Positions 9,452 to 17,930 are shown, numbered from the stretch's first letter. The stretch is 64,000 bases of DNA from Paraburkholderia largidicola (GCF_013426895.1 NZ_AP023177.1:434001-498000), one strand, 5' to 3'. Notes: a model not told the origin generated them from the sequence alone. Made by a program: numbers and translations.

Positions 9452-10618
9452 TCATCGCTGTGCTGCCTTTGGTGGTGCGCGAATCGGTACGGTCCGCGTC
9501 AGAATGTCGATGACGTGCATCGGCGCGCCGCAATGGCGACAGAAGAAGGTCGGTCGATCGCCGGTGATCGCATCGTTCGGTGATGGGCAGAGCTTGGGCG
9601 CAACGCCGAGCAGCGTACGAATCCTGGCCAGGTTTGTACGGCGCACCGGGTTGGCGAGCAAGCCATAGTGGCGGATTCGATGGAAGCCGGCGGGCAACAC
9701 ATGGAGCAGGAAGCGGCGCATGAACTCGCTGGATTCGAGCGTCATCGCTTTATAGCGGGTACGGCCCTTCTCCCGGTAGTCTTTCCAGCGGAAGCTCACG
9801 CTCCGCCCATCGAAGGCGAGCAGGCGCTGGTTGGAGATGGCGACGCGATGGGTATAACGTGAGAGGTAGGCGAGCACTGCGTCAGGGCCCGCGAACGGAC
9901 GCTTGGCATACACGAACCATTCGGACGCACGCAGCGGCGCGAGCCACTGCGCGAAGACCGCTCGGTCAGCAAGCTGCGCATACTCGCCGAAGAACTGAAG
10001 CCGACCGCGCTGATGAGCATCAGTGAGCGCTTCGAGGAAGAGCCTGCGAAACAGCCGTGAGAGCACACGCACTGGCAGGAAGAAACCGGGCCGACAGGCG
10101 ATCCAGCGACCGCCGTTTGCTGACAGGCCACCGCCAGGGACAATGCCGTGCACATGCGGATGATGCGTGAGCGCTGAGCCCCAGGTATGCAGCACGAGCG
10201 TGGCGCCAATGTCGGCGCCCAGATGCCTGGGGTCCGCCGCGATGGTGCGCAGCGTCTCCGCGGCGATGTCGAACAGTAGCCCGTAGATGACGCGCCTGTT
10301 GTACCAGGCGATCGCACTGATCGCTGCGGGAAGCGTAAAGACGACGTGGTAATACTCGACCGGCAGCAGATCGGCCTCGCGGGCTTCGAGCCAGCGGCGC
10401 GCGGCACTTGCCTGACACTTCGGGCAATGGCGATTGCGGCAGGAGTTATAGGCGATCTCGGTTCGTGAGCAGCCTGAACAGCGCAGCACATGACCGCCCA
10501 GCGCCGCGCTGCGGCACTGTTCAATGGCCGACATCACCTTCAGCTGCCCGAGGCTCAGTGCTACCGTGCTTCGCCACGTGGGCCCGCAGGCGCGGAAGAT
10601 GTCCGCGACCTCCAGCAT
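9452..10618 (-). CDS. IS91-family rolling-circle transposase
   Basis: A 388-residue HUH transposase that would nick one strand and move the element by rolling-circle transposition. The N-terminal zinc ribbon is present (CSGC at 47-50, then CRNRHCPKC at 60-68). The HUH metal site is HPHVH at 153-157, and the candidate catalytic Tyr is Y255 in YLSRYTHRVAIS. A second CRHCGAP zinc knuckle is near the C-terminus. It lies 20 bases after a tyrosine recombinase gene on the same strand, a pairing typical of one IS91 subgroup in proteobacteria. The transposase looks intact; its partner is interrupted. Confidence 0.9.
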   Translation of the reverse strand: MLEVADIFRACGPTWRSTVALSLGQLKVMSAIEQCRSAALGGHVLRCSGCSRTEIAYNSCRNRHCPKCQASAARRWLEAREADLLPVEYYHVVFTLPAAISAIAWYNRRVIYGLLFDIAAETLRTIAADPRHLGADIGATLVLHTWGSALTHHPHVHGIVPGGGLSANGGRWIACRPGFFLPVRVLSRLFRRLFLEALTDAHQRGRLQFFGEYAQLADRAVFAQWLAPLRASEWFVYAKRPFAGPDAVLAYLSRYTHRVAISNQRLLAFDGRSVSFRWKDYREKGRTRYKAMTLESSEFMRRFLLHVLPAGFHRIRHYGLLANPVRRTNLARIRTLLGVAPKLCPSPNDAITGDRPTFFCRHCGAPMHVIDILTRTVPIRAPPKAAQR

Positions 10619-11138
10619 TGGATCGGTCCGCGCGTGCGTTATTCGAGGCGCAGGCGCTCCAGGGGACTGACGACTTCATGCAGCAAGTCGGTGGCGACCT
10701 GTGCGTAGAGCGCTGTTGCTTCGAGCTTCTTGTGGCCAAGCAGCACCTGGATCACGCGAATATCCACCTTCTGCTCGAGCAGGTGCGTCGCGAAGCTGTG
10801 GCGCAGCGTATGCATCGATATGCGTTTGTCGATCTGTGCGGCTTCGGCAGCGGCGCGGATCGCGCGATTGAGTTGACGCGGAGTCAGTGGGTCGACAGGA
10901 TCGAGCCCTGGAAACAACCAGCCGCCGCCGGGCATCTTGCCCTGGGCACGGGCCACGCGCCACCAGACCCGCAGGCGTTCGAGCAGCACCGGCGAGAGCA
11001 TCGCATAGCGATCCTTGCGACCCTTGCCCTGTTCGACGCGCAGTGTCATGCGCTGGCTATCGATGTCGCCCACCTTCAGCGCGACCACTTCGCTGGCACG
11101 CAACCCCGTGCCGTAGGCTAGCGACAACGCTGTCTGAT

Positions 11139-11146
11139 GCTTCAGG
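11139..11146. repeat. IS66 target-site duplication, left copy
   Basis: GCTTCAGG, identical to the copy at 13658-13665. Eight bases is the usual IS66 duplication length. Confidence 0.95.
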
Positions 11147-11170
11147 GTAAGCGGCTCACGAGGGCCGTTC
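11147..11170 (+). repeat. IS66 left terminal inverted repeat
   Basis: Begins GTAAGCGGCTCACGAGGGCC and matches the reverse complement of 13634-13657 at 23 of 24 positions. Confidence 0.93.
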
Positions 11171-11216
11171 TGGCATAGCGATTGAGGTTTTGGATAGTTT
11201 GGTATCCACCAAATTT

Positions 11217-11657
11217 ATGGTGGGAACCAAAGTGGACAAGACGTGGGATGAGCGCTCCGCAGGCAGCGCATATAAACGGCCGAACTTTCCGACCGAATTC
11301 AAGCGGCAACTCGTCGAACAATCGTTCGAGCCGGGTGCGTCGGTAGCGTTGATCGCGCGCAGCAACGATATCAACGCGAACCTGCTGTTCAAATGGCGGC
11401 GGCTCTATCTGGCAGGAGAGTATGGTTTGCCAACGCTCCCGGAGGGCGCGGCGCCGAAACCGACACAGCAGGCACCTTCGCTGTTGTCTGTGGATGTCGT
11501 CGCTGAAGCAGCCAGCCATACGCCACCGACGGCAGTCACGACAGTACGGTCTCCAGAGGATCTTTGTGAGATCGAGTTCGACCGTGCGCGCCTGAGAGTT
11601 CGCGGCAACGTGTCACCGGATATGCTGCGCCTGCTGATTCGGGAGCTTACCCGATGA
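11217..11657 (+). CDS. tnpA: IS66 accessory protein TnpA
   Basis: The 146-residue product has the helix-turn-helix start of IS66 TnpA proteins (FPTEFKRQLVEQSFEPGASV, then ALIARSNDINANLLFKWRR) and a C-terminal IELDRARLRVRG-like strand. The family is needed for IS66 transposition, probably for end binding. The start is uncertain; a further ATG exists 27 bases upstream. It overlaps tnpB by 4 bases (ATGA), indicating translational coupling. Confidence 0.88.
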   Translation: MVGTKVDKTWDERSAGSAYKRPNFPTEFKRQLVEQSFEPGASVALIARSNDINANLLFKWRRLYLAGEYGLPTLPEGAAPKPTQQAPSLLSVDVVAEAASHTPPTAVTTVRSPEDLCEIEFDRARLRVRGNVSPDMLRLLIRELTR

Positions 11658-11998
11658 TCGGCCTGCCGGCTGGCACTCGCATCTGGATCGCTGCCGGCGT
11701 CACCGACATGCGCGCCGGTTTTCAGGGGCTGGCGGCGAAGGTGCAGACCGCGCTCGAGGAGAATCCGCTGGGCGGCAACGTCTTCATTTTTCGCGGGCGG
11801 CGCGGCGACCTGATCAAGATCTTGTGGGCCACAGAGGACGGGCTTTGGCTCCTTGCGAAGCGGCTCGAACGAGGGCGTTTTATCTGGCCGCAGGCTGACG
11901 GTGGCAAGGTCCATCTGACCCATGCACAACTGTCGATGTTGCTCGAAGGCATCGACTGGCGTCAGCCGCGTCGAACGGCGGCGCTATCGGTGTTGTAA
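11654..11998 (+). CDS. tnpB: IS66 accessory protein TnpB
   Basis: The 114-residue IS66 Orf2 protein starts MIGLPAGTRIWIAAGVTDMR and contains the family signature MRAGFQGLAAKVQ, then GNVFIFRGRRGDLIKILWAT and DGLWLLAKRLERGRF. Length and motifs are complete. The biochemical role is unknown, though the family is required for IS66 transposition. The start codon overlaps the tnpA stop. Confidence 0.95.
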   Translation: MIGLPAGTRIWIAAGVTDMRAGFQGLAAKVQTALEENPLGGNVFIFRGRRGDLIKILWATEDGLWLLAKRLERGRFIWPQADGGKVHLTHAQLSMLLEGIDWRQPRRTAALSVL

Positions 11999-12028
11999 AC
12001 GGCCTGGCGCACGCGTAAACTCCGGCGC

Positions 12029-13579
12029 ATGACCGATGATGTCCCACTGCCGGATGACGTCGATGCGCTCAAAGCCTTGCTGATCGAGGCCCGCGCCCAG
12101 CTTGCCGAACGTGATATCGAGATCGAGCAGCTTAAGGCTCAGATCGACAAGCTCAGGCGGATGCAGTTCGGCCGCAAATCCGAGCAATTGGACCGCCAGA
12201 TCGAGCGGCTCGAAACCAAACTGGAGGATCTGACGGGTGGGCGTGGTGCCGCCGATGTTCGCCGTGCCCGCGCGTCGGGTACGAGCGCGCCAGTCGGTAC
12301 GACGGCCCCGAAGGAGGCGTTGCCGCCGCATCTGCTGCGCGAAGAGCACGTGCTTGACACTGGTTCGAACTGCCCGAACTGCGGCAACGCCATGCAACCA
12401 CTTGGCGAAGACGTGTCTGAGCAACTCGCCCGTGTCGCCGCCGCGTTCAAGGTGATTCGCACAATCCGGCGCAAGGCAGTCTGCCCCTGCTGTCATCACT
12501 TCTCCCAGCCGCCAATGCCGGTGCTACCGATCGAGCGCAGCATTGCGCATCCGAGCCTACTGGCAGATATCCTCGTTTCGAAGTTTGCAGATCATCAACC
12601 GCTGTACCGGCTATCGGAGATTGCTGCGCGTGACGGCGTCACGCTCGATCGCGCCAGCATGGGGCGCTGGGTCGGTCAGTGCGAGGAGCTCTGTCGTCCG
12701 CTGACCGAGGCGCTGCGTCGCTACGTGATGGCGAGTTTCAAGCTGCATGCGGACGACACGCCAATTCCTGTGCTGGCGCCCGGCAACAGGAAGACCCGCA
12801 CGGGCCGACTGTGGGTCTATGTTCGCGATGACAGTCGCTCGGGATCAACGGAGCCGGCGGCGGTCTGGTTTGCATACTCGCCCGACCGCAAAGGCATTCA
12901 CCCGCAGAGCCATCTCGCCGGATTTGAGGGCATCCTGCAGGCCGACGCATACGGGGGCTTCAACGAGCTGTATGAAGGCGGCAGGATCCGTGAAGCGGCA
13001 TGTTGGGATCACGCCAGGCGATATCTGTACGATGTTCATGTGCGTACACCCACCGAAGCGACAAGGCATGTGCTCGAGCTGATTGGCGAACTTTACGGAA
13101 TCGAGGCCCATATTCGCGGCGCACCGCCAGGCGAGAGGCGGCAGGTACGACAGCACAAGAGCATACCGGTGTTAGCGGCCATCAATGCATGGATGACACA
13201 CAAGCGCGCGACACTGTCAGCAAAGTCGGAACTGACCAAAGCGATCAACTATTCACTCAATCAATGGGACGCGCTCGTTCTGTACTGTGACGACGGTCGC
13301 GTCGAAATAAGCAACGCGCTGGCCGAAAACGCCTTGCGCTGCGTAAGCCTGGGGAGGAAGAACTTCCTCTTCGCAGGCTCCGACAGTGGAGGGGAAAGGG
13401 CTGCGGCAATGTACGGCCTGATCGGGTCATGCAAGCTCAATGGGATCAACCCCCTCAGCTACCTTGAATATCTCCTGACCCACATCGCCGATCACAAGAT
13501 CAATCGCATCGGTGAACTCCTGCCATGGAATGTGGCAGACAGACTGCCCGTCCTGTCACCTCCACCGATCTCCCTCTGA
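12029..13579 (+). CDS. tnpC: IS66 DDE transposase TnpC
   Basis: The 516-residue IS66 transposase. Domains in order: a coiled coil/leucine zipper (residues about 10-75), a zinc-finger region (CPNCGNAMQPLGEDVSEQL, then CPCCHHF), and the DDE catalytic domain with KLHADDTPIPVL, LQADAYGGFNELY and a late Glu in NALAENALRCVSLGRKN. All three acidic residues are present. The C-terminal region (GLIGSCKLNGINPLSYLEYL) is also typical. It follows tnpB after 30 bases. Confidence 0.96.
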   Translation: MTDDVPLPDDVDALKALLIEARAQLAERDIEIEQLKAQIDKLRRMQFGRKSEQLDRQIERLETKLEDLTGGRGAADVRRARASGTSAPVGTTAPKEALPPHLLREEHVLDTGSNCPNCGNAMQPLGEDVSEQLARVAAAFKVIRTIRRKAVCPCCHHFSQPPMPVLPIERSIAHPSLLADILVSKFADHQPLYRLSEIAARDGVTLDRASMGRWVGQCEELCRPLTEALRRYVMASFKLHADDTPIPVLAPGNRKTRTGRLWVYVRDDSRSGSTEPAAVWFAYSPDRKGIHPQSHLAGFEGILQADAYGGFNELYEGGRIREAACWDHARRYLYDVHVRTPTEATRHVLELIGELYGIEAHIRGAPPGERRQVRQHKSIPVLAAINAWMTHKRATLSAKSELTKAINYSLNQWDALVLYCDDGRVEISNALAENALRCVSLGRKNFLFAGSDSGGERAAAMYGLIGSCKLNGINPLSYLEYLLTHIADHKINRIGELLPWNVADRLPVLSPPPISL

Positions 13580-13633
13580 TCATTACCCTTCGGTCCAGTA
13601 TCACTATCATCCCTCGCGCGCGCGAGTTCCATC

Positions 13634-13657
13634 GAACGGCCCTCGCGAGCCGCTTAC
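13634..13657 (-). repeat. IS66 right terminal inverted repeat
   Basis: Ends GAGCCGCTTAC; inverted match to 11147-11170. Confidence 0.93.
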
Positions 13658-13665
13658 GCTTCAGG
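13658..13665. repeat. IS66 target-site duplication, right copy
   Basis: GCTTCAGG, identical to 11139-11146. Confidence 0.95.
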
Positions 13666-14033
13666 TTACCTGTTGCCGCAATCAGTCGCCGGACCTCGTC
13701 AGGGCTAAGGACGACCGGCAATATGCGCGGCACCCGCACGGGCTGCATCCGGGCCATCAATTCCGGCTTCTGGAGCGTGATCTCGAAGAAGAACTTCAGC
13801 CCGGTGATCGCGGCATTAAGGGAGACGGGAGACGTTCCGCGGTCGACCAGATACAGCTGGTAGTTTCGCAGGTCTTCGACAGTCGCCGTGTCGGGTGAGC
13901 GTTTAAGATATCTGGCGAATTCACGCACAATGCGCAGATAGCCCGCCTGAGTCTTGGGAGAAAGCTGGCGCATGCGCATGTCGTCAGTCATACGCTGACG
14001 CAATGGGCTGGCGCCCGGTTGATTGGAGGTCAT

Positions 14034-14399
14034 GATGCAGCTCCGTTTGAAGAACGAGGCGGATTGCCTCGACCTCCAACATACGGAACTGCGCTGCGGA
14101 CCTCTCTGAACCCCGTACGCCTGGTCGGAGCCCCCTACCGCGCGAGCGGTTTCGTTCATCGACCCACAAGGGACAGTCGGCTTTCTCTCTAGAGCGGTCA
14201 TTCGGTTCTGGCTTGGGTCTCGAGCCATCGTGTCTCCACGCGCGTTGGTCGCCCCCACTGCCGCGCTTTCGTTAACATTCTCCGCATTCGCCGGTGCAGA
14301 TCGGGAGTTCGGCAGCGATTCCTTTGACGATCAACGCTTTTTCAAGTCGCCCAGTGCCGGGTCAACACGGCATCCTCTCCACCTGAGTTGAGACAGATT
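14034..14399. other. no gene; upstream flank of the IS91-like pair
   Basis: The stretch carries the promoter side of the leftward tyrosine recombinase and probably the other (oriIS) end of the IS91-like element. I could not identify an exact end or any coding frame. Confidence 0.4.
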
Positions 14400-14702
14400 T
14401 TATATACCCTGTCGTCCTGCCAACGATTTAATCGCTTCAATCCCTGCCGTCATTCGCGCCCGTGCTGCGGAGTTCGCAGAATGGACGACAATTCTCGGCG
14501 GCTTGAACCCCCGGAGCGCAACAGCCTTCTCCATCCAGACAATCACGTCGTAGCCGGTCCCGCGCTCGTCATTACCTAGATCGTGGTCAAGACTGATCTC
14601 TTCTACACCCCCCGCTTCGAGAAGACGGATGGCCTCGTCGGGCCAGTACACCCTAATCCAGCCTGGCGGTGTCTCTCTCAGATCGTCGAGATAAACTTTC
14701 AA
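14400..14702 (-). CDS. cyclic-phosphate processing receiver-domain protein
   Basis: The product is a stand-alone receiver-fold domain of about 100 residues with the pattern LKVYLDDLRETPPGW, EEISLDHDLGNDERGTGYDV and PPRIVVHSANSAARARM. This matches the cyclic-phosphate processing receiver (cREC) family, predicted to act on cyclic phosphate ends of RNA; there is no output domain. I choose a TTG start at 14702 because GGGGGA lies six bases upstream and the domain begins exactly there; an ATG 29 codons earlier would overlap the PLD gene. It is 29 bases downstream of the PLD-like gene and likely in its operon, which suggests a joint role in nucleic-acid repair or defence. Confidence 0.72.
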   Translation of the reverse strand: MKVYLDDLRETPPGWIRVYWPDEAIRLLEAGGVEEISLDHDLGNDERGTGYDVIVWMEKAVALRGFKPPRIVVHSANSAARARMTAGIEAIKSLAGRQGI

Positions 14703-14731
14703 TCGTCCCCCAGGATGGCCGATCGTGTCCT

Positions 14732-15259
14732 CTACAGAGTCACTGCTTCCGCTGTGGACTCTTCCGGGCCGACAGCGCGGCTCCCACAAAGGCCATCTAC
14801 GTGACGCAGGTACTCAGCGATTTCAGAGTGCTTCTCGTCCCCGACTTCGCCGTCGATCGGCGCAGACAGCTCTTCATTTACGCGCAGCCCACCCTCGGTC
14901 ATGTTTGCAGACCCGATAAGCGCATGGTATTTGCCTTTCGACTCGAAGTACCACAGTTTTGAATGTAGGAATTTCTTCGTCGTGGCGATCACGTTGACGC
15001 CCAGCTCTACAAGCAGATCTACTGCAGCTTGTTGCACTTCGGTCTTCTTCTCGTCTTTTCTTGGGCGATTCGAATAAACGGTGACTGCCACGCCGCGCGC
15101 TACTGCCCCGGCGATCGAGTCTTTCAGCAAGCCGACACCATCGAGCTTGATCCAGCCCGAGCAGATAACAACGCGGTCGGCGTCAGAAAGCAGCTTCTCA
15201 ATCGTTGCCAAGTGATTCCGCTTTTGTTTTTTTGGTACGTTATAGAGAAGTGCTGGCAC
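14732..15259 (-). CDS. phospholipase D-fold phosphodiesterase/nuclease
   Basis: The 175-residue protein has one HKD active-site motif, FLHSKLWYFESKGKYHALIG, followed by the GSANMTEGGL signature. The N-terminal half has a strand order typical of the PLD fold (RVVICSGWI, VAVTVYSNRP). Families with a single HKD motif usually act as dimers, as nucleases or other phosphodiesterases. The GTG start at 15259 has AAAGG upstream. It is followed by the cyclic-phosphate receiver gene. Confidence 0.72.
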   Translation of the reverse strand: MPALLYNVPKKQKRNHLATIEKLLSDADRVVICSGWIKLDGVGLLKDSIAGAVARGVAVTVYSNRPRKDEKKTEVQQAAVDLLVELGVNVIATTKKFLHSKLWYFESKGKYHALIGSANMTEGGLRVNEELSAPIDGEVGDEKHSEIAEYLRHVDGLCGSRAVGPEESTAEAVTL

Positions 15260-15318
15260 GGCAGGCCTTTATGAGAGTGACAGGCGGAAGCTTACAGCAA
15301 CGCCGCCTGCACCCGAAG

Positions 15319-15656
15319 TCAGACAGAGGGCCCTTTCGCAGATCGAGACGGCGTTTTCGCCGTCGGCTTGGAGGCCACGCTCTTGCCGACGCGGACCGCT
15401 TCGACACCAGCGCGATGGAAAGGTGTGCCCGAGTTGTCGCGGGGCATTTCCTTGAGGAGCGCCCGACGTTGCAAGCGCTCTGGTGCTCGACGAGGCGGCC
15501 CACAAATAACGCTGTGTCCCAGGCGCACTTCATCTGCAGTCGCCGCGTTACGCGCAACGCAAGCGTGGGTAGTCGATTGTTGACGTTTCGGATGCTCTCG
15601 TCGAATGGCTGTTCCTGGCCGACTAGGTGAGGTCGCCAACGGCCGCTAACCGGCAT
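15319..15656 (-). pseudogene. frameshifted small hypothetical gene
   Basis: Two minus-strand frames look protein-like and consecutive: one reading PHLVGQEQPFDESIRNVNNR and ending ALFVGRLVEHQ, the other continuing ERLQRRALLKEMPRDNSGTP and ending in a basic tail (SKPTAKTPSRSAKGPSV). A single indel near 15490 would join them. I do not know the family. The alternative is that only the downstream frame is real. Confidence 0.3.
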
Positions 15657-15743
15657 TCCAGTTCTCGAGATGTGAATTTCGATGACTGACCGGTTTGGGC
15701 AGCGCTGTCTGACCGGGAACATCGAGCACAATCGACAGCATGG

Positions 15744-16415
15744 TCACCAGCGGTCCCGATCCGGCATGCCGTCGATTGCCACCGCAATCCGGTCCTCGAA
15801 CATCAGGTCGGAGTGCTCCTGCGGTGTTGGAATTGTCGGAAACTGGATATAGCGATTGCCGTCAACGTCGAGCCACTTCACGAGTTGAACCAGCTTCCGG
15901 TAACGAGCGGCGTCGCGCAGTACCGGTTCGATCGGCCAACTGTCGATGGTCGAAACCGAGGCGTCGACGAGACGCTGGGCGAGTATCCTGAACAACGGCC
16001 CACGAGTTTCCCAGTCCTCGTCGTTGCGGGAGAGCATGTCGATGACCATCTGAGCGTCACACGCACCAAGCTCTTTTTCGATGAGGTCGCGCAGATCGCC
16101 TTCGGTAACCTCGGGCCGGGTCAAGCGTCGATTCCAGACGGGCGCCGCCTCTTTCAGGGCGTCCGCCTCGTTTTCGGCATAAGGAAACCACGGCGTCGAC
16201 ATGCCGCAGTCCGCGCAATAGATGCAGGCGAGGCGCTCTGTTTGAGGAGCGTACGGCGGGCGTCTGAGGGTATCGCCGATCTTGGGCGGCCCGGCATGCC
16301 GCCCAAATTGGCCGTAGTCGAAGCCGGTCTCGCCGATCTCCGCGACGACACGTTGGGAAAGGCCGACGGTAGCCCGGCCGCCGCAGTGGTCGCACGGATA
16401 GAGTTGTTCGTACAT
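15744..16415 (-). CDS. Lar-like zinc-ribbon protein
   Basis: The 223-residue product begins with a CDHC zinc knuckle (YPCDHCGGRA), a second pair CIYCADCG near residue 65, and the PVWNRR signature around residue 95. This is the pattern of phage Lar-type restriction-alleviation proteins. The C-terminal 120 residues form an unrelated helical domain found with Lar-like modules in Burkholderia phages and plasmids. If it acts like Lar, it would protect incoming DNA from type I restriction, useful for a conjugative element; that is inference. It heads a minus-strand accessory block. Confidence 0.62.
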   Translation of the reverse strand: MYEQLYPCDHCGGRATVGLSQRVVAEIGETGFDYGQFGRHAGPPKIGDTLRRPPYAPQTERLACIYCADCGMSTPWFPYAENEADALKEAAPVWNRRLTRPEVTEGDLRDLIEKELGACDAQMVIDMLSRNDEDWETRGPLFRILAQRLVDASVSTIDSWPIEPVLRDAARYRKLVQLVKWLDVDGNRYIQFPTIPTPQEHSDLMFEDRIAVAIDGMPDRDRW

Positions 16416-16503
16416 TTGGAGAATCCCGCGTTCCGTTATCTATCCTGGATTATCGTTGGACAATGGAAACGCGAAAAGGCTGATTTACATCTAGAAAGGT
16501 TCT

Positions 16504-17202
16504 TTATTCAGCGTCGGACAACAGAGGCACGGTAAGCCGAGGAAAGTCGTCATGAATACGGCCGTCAAGCTCGCGCCCGGCGGCCTTTTTACCGATTCTG
16601 TCCATAGTCTGGCAAAACGGATCTGGACCGAGGGGATTCCAATTTTCGTTGTAGTCAAAAAATCCGCTTTGGATTTTACCTCTATCGCGTTCGATTAAAT
16701 CGCTACCGGGAAACAGGTTGCCCGGTGCCCATTCTCCCCACTGCTTGAAGTGATAGGCGACCCCGGCGGCGGTGCACTGGTCGCGCAACGACCTTGCCCA
16801 TGATGGATGCATCGGGCGAGCGCCCCGGCCGCTCTCACCGCCGACGAAGATTCCGTCGATCATCGGAGGAGCCTGCAATTCATTCGGCGTTCCCCACGGG
16901 CCAATCCAGTCGTACAGATTGACGGGACCGAGCAACGGCTCCATCGACAGGAAGCGGGTGTTGACGGGCGCGTCTATCAGTTTATCAATGCGCGCGGCCG
17001 ATTCATTCCATCGCGCCGGCTTTGCCCAATGCGCGTCGCTGTATATGCGTCGCTGTGCGCCGGGCCCCCAGTTCTCCCCGCGGCGCAGCCAGTGGTTCAT
17101 CGACTCCGCGTAACAGTGGTCACAACACGGGCCGACTTTCTGGCAGCCTTCCCACGGCGACCAGGTCATGTCCGTCCATTCGATTGCGGTAAGCGCACCC
17201 AT
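16504..17202 (-). CDS. DUF5131 (phage Gp37/Gp68-like) protein, internally shortened
   Basis: The 232-residue product starts MGALTAIEWTDMTWSPWEGC behind a perfect AGGAGG site; the ATG at 17202 is therefore chosen over longer frames. The Cys cluster CQKVGPCCDHCYAE is the family's radical-SAM-like CxxxCxxC region. Later hallmarks are RFLSMEPLLGPVNL and DGIFVGGESGRGARPMHPSW. The usual middle segment, in full-length members roughly 70-80 residues with an FxxSxxDxF block and an LLTKRP strand, is missing between PARWNESAA and RIDKLIDAP. It is missing in frame, so the gene looks internally deleted. The function of the family is unknown. Confidence 0.75.
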   Translation of the reverse strand: MGALTAIEWTDMTWSPWEGCQKVGPCCDHCYAESMNHWLRRGENWGPGAQRRIYSDAHWAKPARWNESAARIDKLIDAPVNTRFLSMEPLLGPVNLYDWIGPWGTPNELQAPPMIDGIFVGGESGRGARPMHPSWARSLRDQCTAAGVAYHFKQWGEWAPGNLFPGSDLIERDRGKIQSGFFDYNENWNPLGPDPFCQTMDRIGKKAAGRELDGRIHDDFPRLTVPLLSDAE

Positions 17203-17212
17203 GGCGATCCTC

Positions 17213-17323
17213 CTACGCTTCGAGTTCGAGCTGGACGGCCAGCGATCCGCGCAGCCGCGCCCGCGCTTCAATACTTCCGAGCCAAACCCTAAAGGTGACT
17301 GCGTCGAGCGAAGTGCTTTGCAT
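17213..17323 (-). CDS. possible 36-residue leader-like small protein
   Basis: A short frame starting MQSTSLDAVTFRVWLGSIEA that ends 11 bases before the DUF5131 start, with the AGGAGG of that gene right after its stop. Earlier in-frame TTG/GTG starts would extend it by about 14 residues. The composition is protein-like and it fills the gap between two phage-like genes, but there is no other evidence. Confidence 0.3.
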   Translation of the reverse strand: MQSTSLDAVTFRVWLGSIEARARLRGSLAVQLELEA

Positions 17324-17361
17324 CGGTACGATCGCGTGGTCAAGCCGCAAGCCAGTGACGT

Positions 17362-17658
17362 TCAGGCGATCGAGTGTCTGCGGATCAGGTACACCCAGAA
17401 ATACCAGCGCTGGACGAAGTACCACCACGTTTTGGCGCGGTCGAGCTCGGCCCATGTCGCGGTGAAGTCGAGCACTGAGCCGACAGCGCTGAAAAAGACG
17501 CAGCGGATTCCGTCGGGTGTGAGGGCGGCGGCCACGACCTGTCGGCCGTTGGAAATGGACTGTGGATCGTGCGCTGCACAGCCGAGCGCCGGATAGCGAC
17601 CAGCCCAGTCGAGCGCACGTGAGATTGCACGCTCCAAAAAAAACGATTTGCCTTGCAT
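17362..17658 (-). CDS. hypothetical protein of phage/plasmid type
   Basis: The 98-residue protein begins MQGKSFFLERAISRALDWAG. It has a compact alpha/beta sequence (VVAAALTPDGIRCVFFSAVG) and ends in an aromatic tail (KTWWYFVQRWYFWVYLIRR). The second in-frame ATG is preferred because it begins the conserved-looking part. It belongs to the closely packed minus-strand block. I do not recognise a family. Confidence 0.5.
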   Translation of the reverse strand: MQGKSFFLERAISRALDWAGRYPALGCAAHDPQSISNGRQVVAAALTPDGIRCVFFSAVGSVLDFTATWAELDRAKTWWYFVQRWYFWVYLIRRHSIA

Positions 17659-17747
17659 GGATGCCTCGTTGGTTGGTGCCGCTCGAAGAGGGCATAGAGG
17701 CATCATGGCGTGCGGTATGGAAAGTCAAGATGGCGCGCGCGACGTTG

Positions 17748-17930
17748 TCAGGCCACCGTCGGCTGGGGGCGCTTGAGGTTCGCGATCGTTTCGAGGATGA
17801 GGGCGAGCCCGCCAACGATCCCGGTCTCGTCGTTGGGGATGTTCAGCGCCTGCCGGATTCTCGAAAGGTCGCGTGCGGCATCGCGATAGAGGTATTTGTA
17901 CTCGTCTGCCTCTTCCGCATGGTTAAACAA
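17748..17930 (-). CDS. small hypothetical protein
   Basis: A 60-residue acidic/helical protein (NHAEEADEYKYLYRDAARDL). The TTG start at 17930 has GAGGAA about four bases upstream and lies 15 bases after the stop of the preceding gene, so translation is probably coupled. No family recognised; the size and setting are typical of phage or plasmid accessory genes. Confidence 0.5.
   Translation of the reverse strand: MFNHAEEADEYKYLYRDAARDLSRIRQALNIPNDETGIVGGLALILETIANLKRPQPTVA

Larger units (their letters stand above)
11147..13657 (+). mobile_element. complete IS66-family element
   Basis: A 2,511-bp insertion with three co-directional genes (tnpA, tnpB, tnpC). It is bounded by 24-bp terminal inverted repeats starting GTAAGCGGCTC (11147-11170 and 13634-13657, one mismatch) and flanked by the 8-bp direct repeat GCTTCAGG. 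Ends, gene order and duplication all match IS66. It sits inside the tyrosine recombinase of the IS91-like element, in the opposite orientation. All three genes look intact, so the element may still be mobile. Confidence 0.95.
10639..14033 (-). pseudogene. IS91-associated tyrosine recombinase, split by IS66
   Basis: An XerC/D-like tyrosine recombinase in two pieces: residues from 14033 down to 13658 (SAM-like core-binding domain, SPKTQAGYLRIVREFARYLK) and from 11146 down to 10639 (catalytic domain). The catalytic part shows GTGLRASEVVAL (first Arg), HTLRHSFATHL (His-x-x-Arg) and LLGHKKLEATALY (His and the Tyr nucleophile). Removing bases 11147-13657 plus one copy of the 8-bp duplication restores one frame reading RRLIAATGNLKHQTALSLA across the join. 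The start at 14033 has GGAGC upstream. As it stands the gene cannot make a full-length protein. Confidence 0.92.

Noticed and set aside
16504..17343. Longer start at 17343 for the DUF5131 gene
   Set aside because: AGGAGG lies six bases upstream of the ATG at 17202 and the family's conserved start is there.
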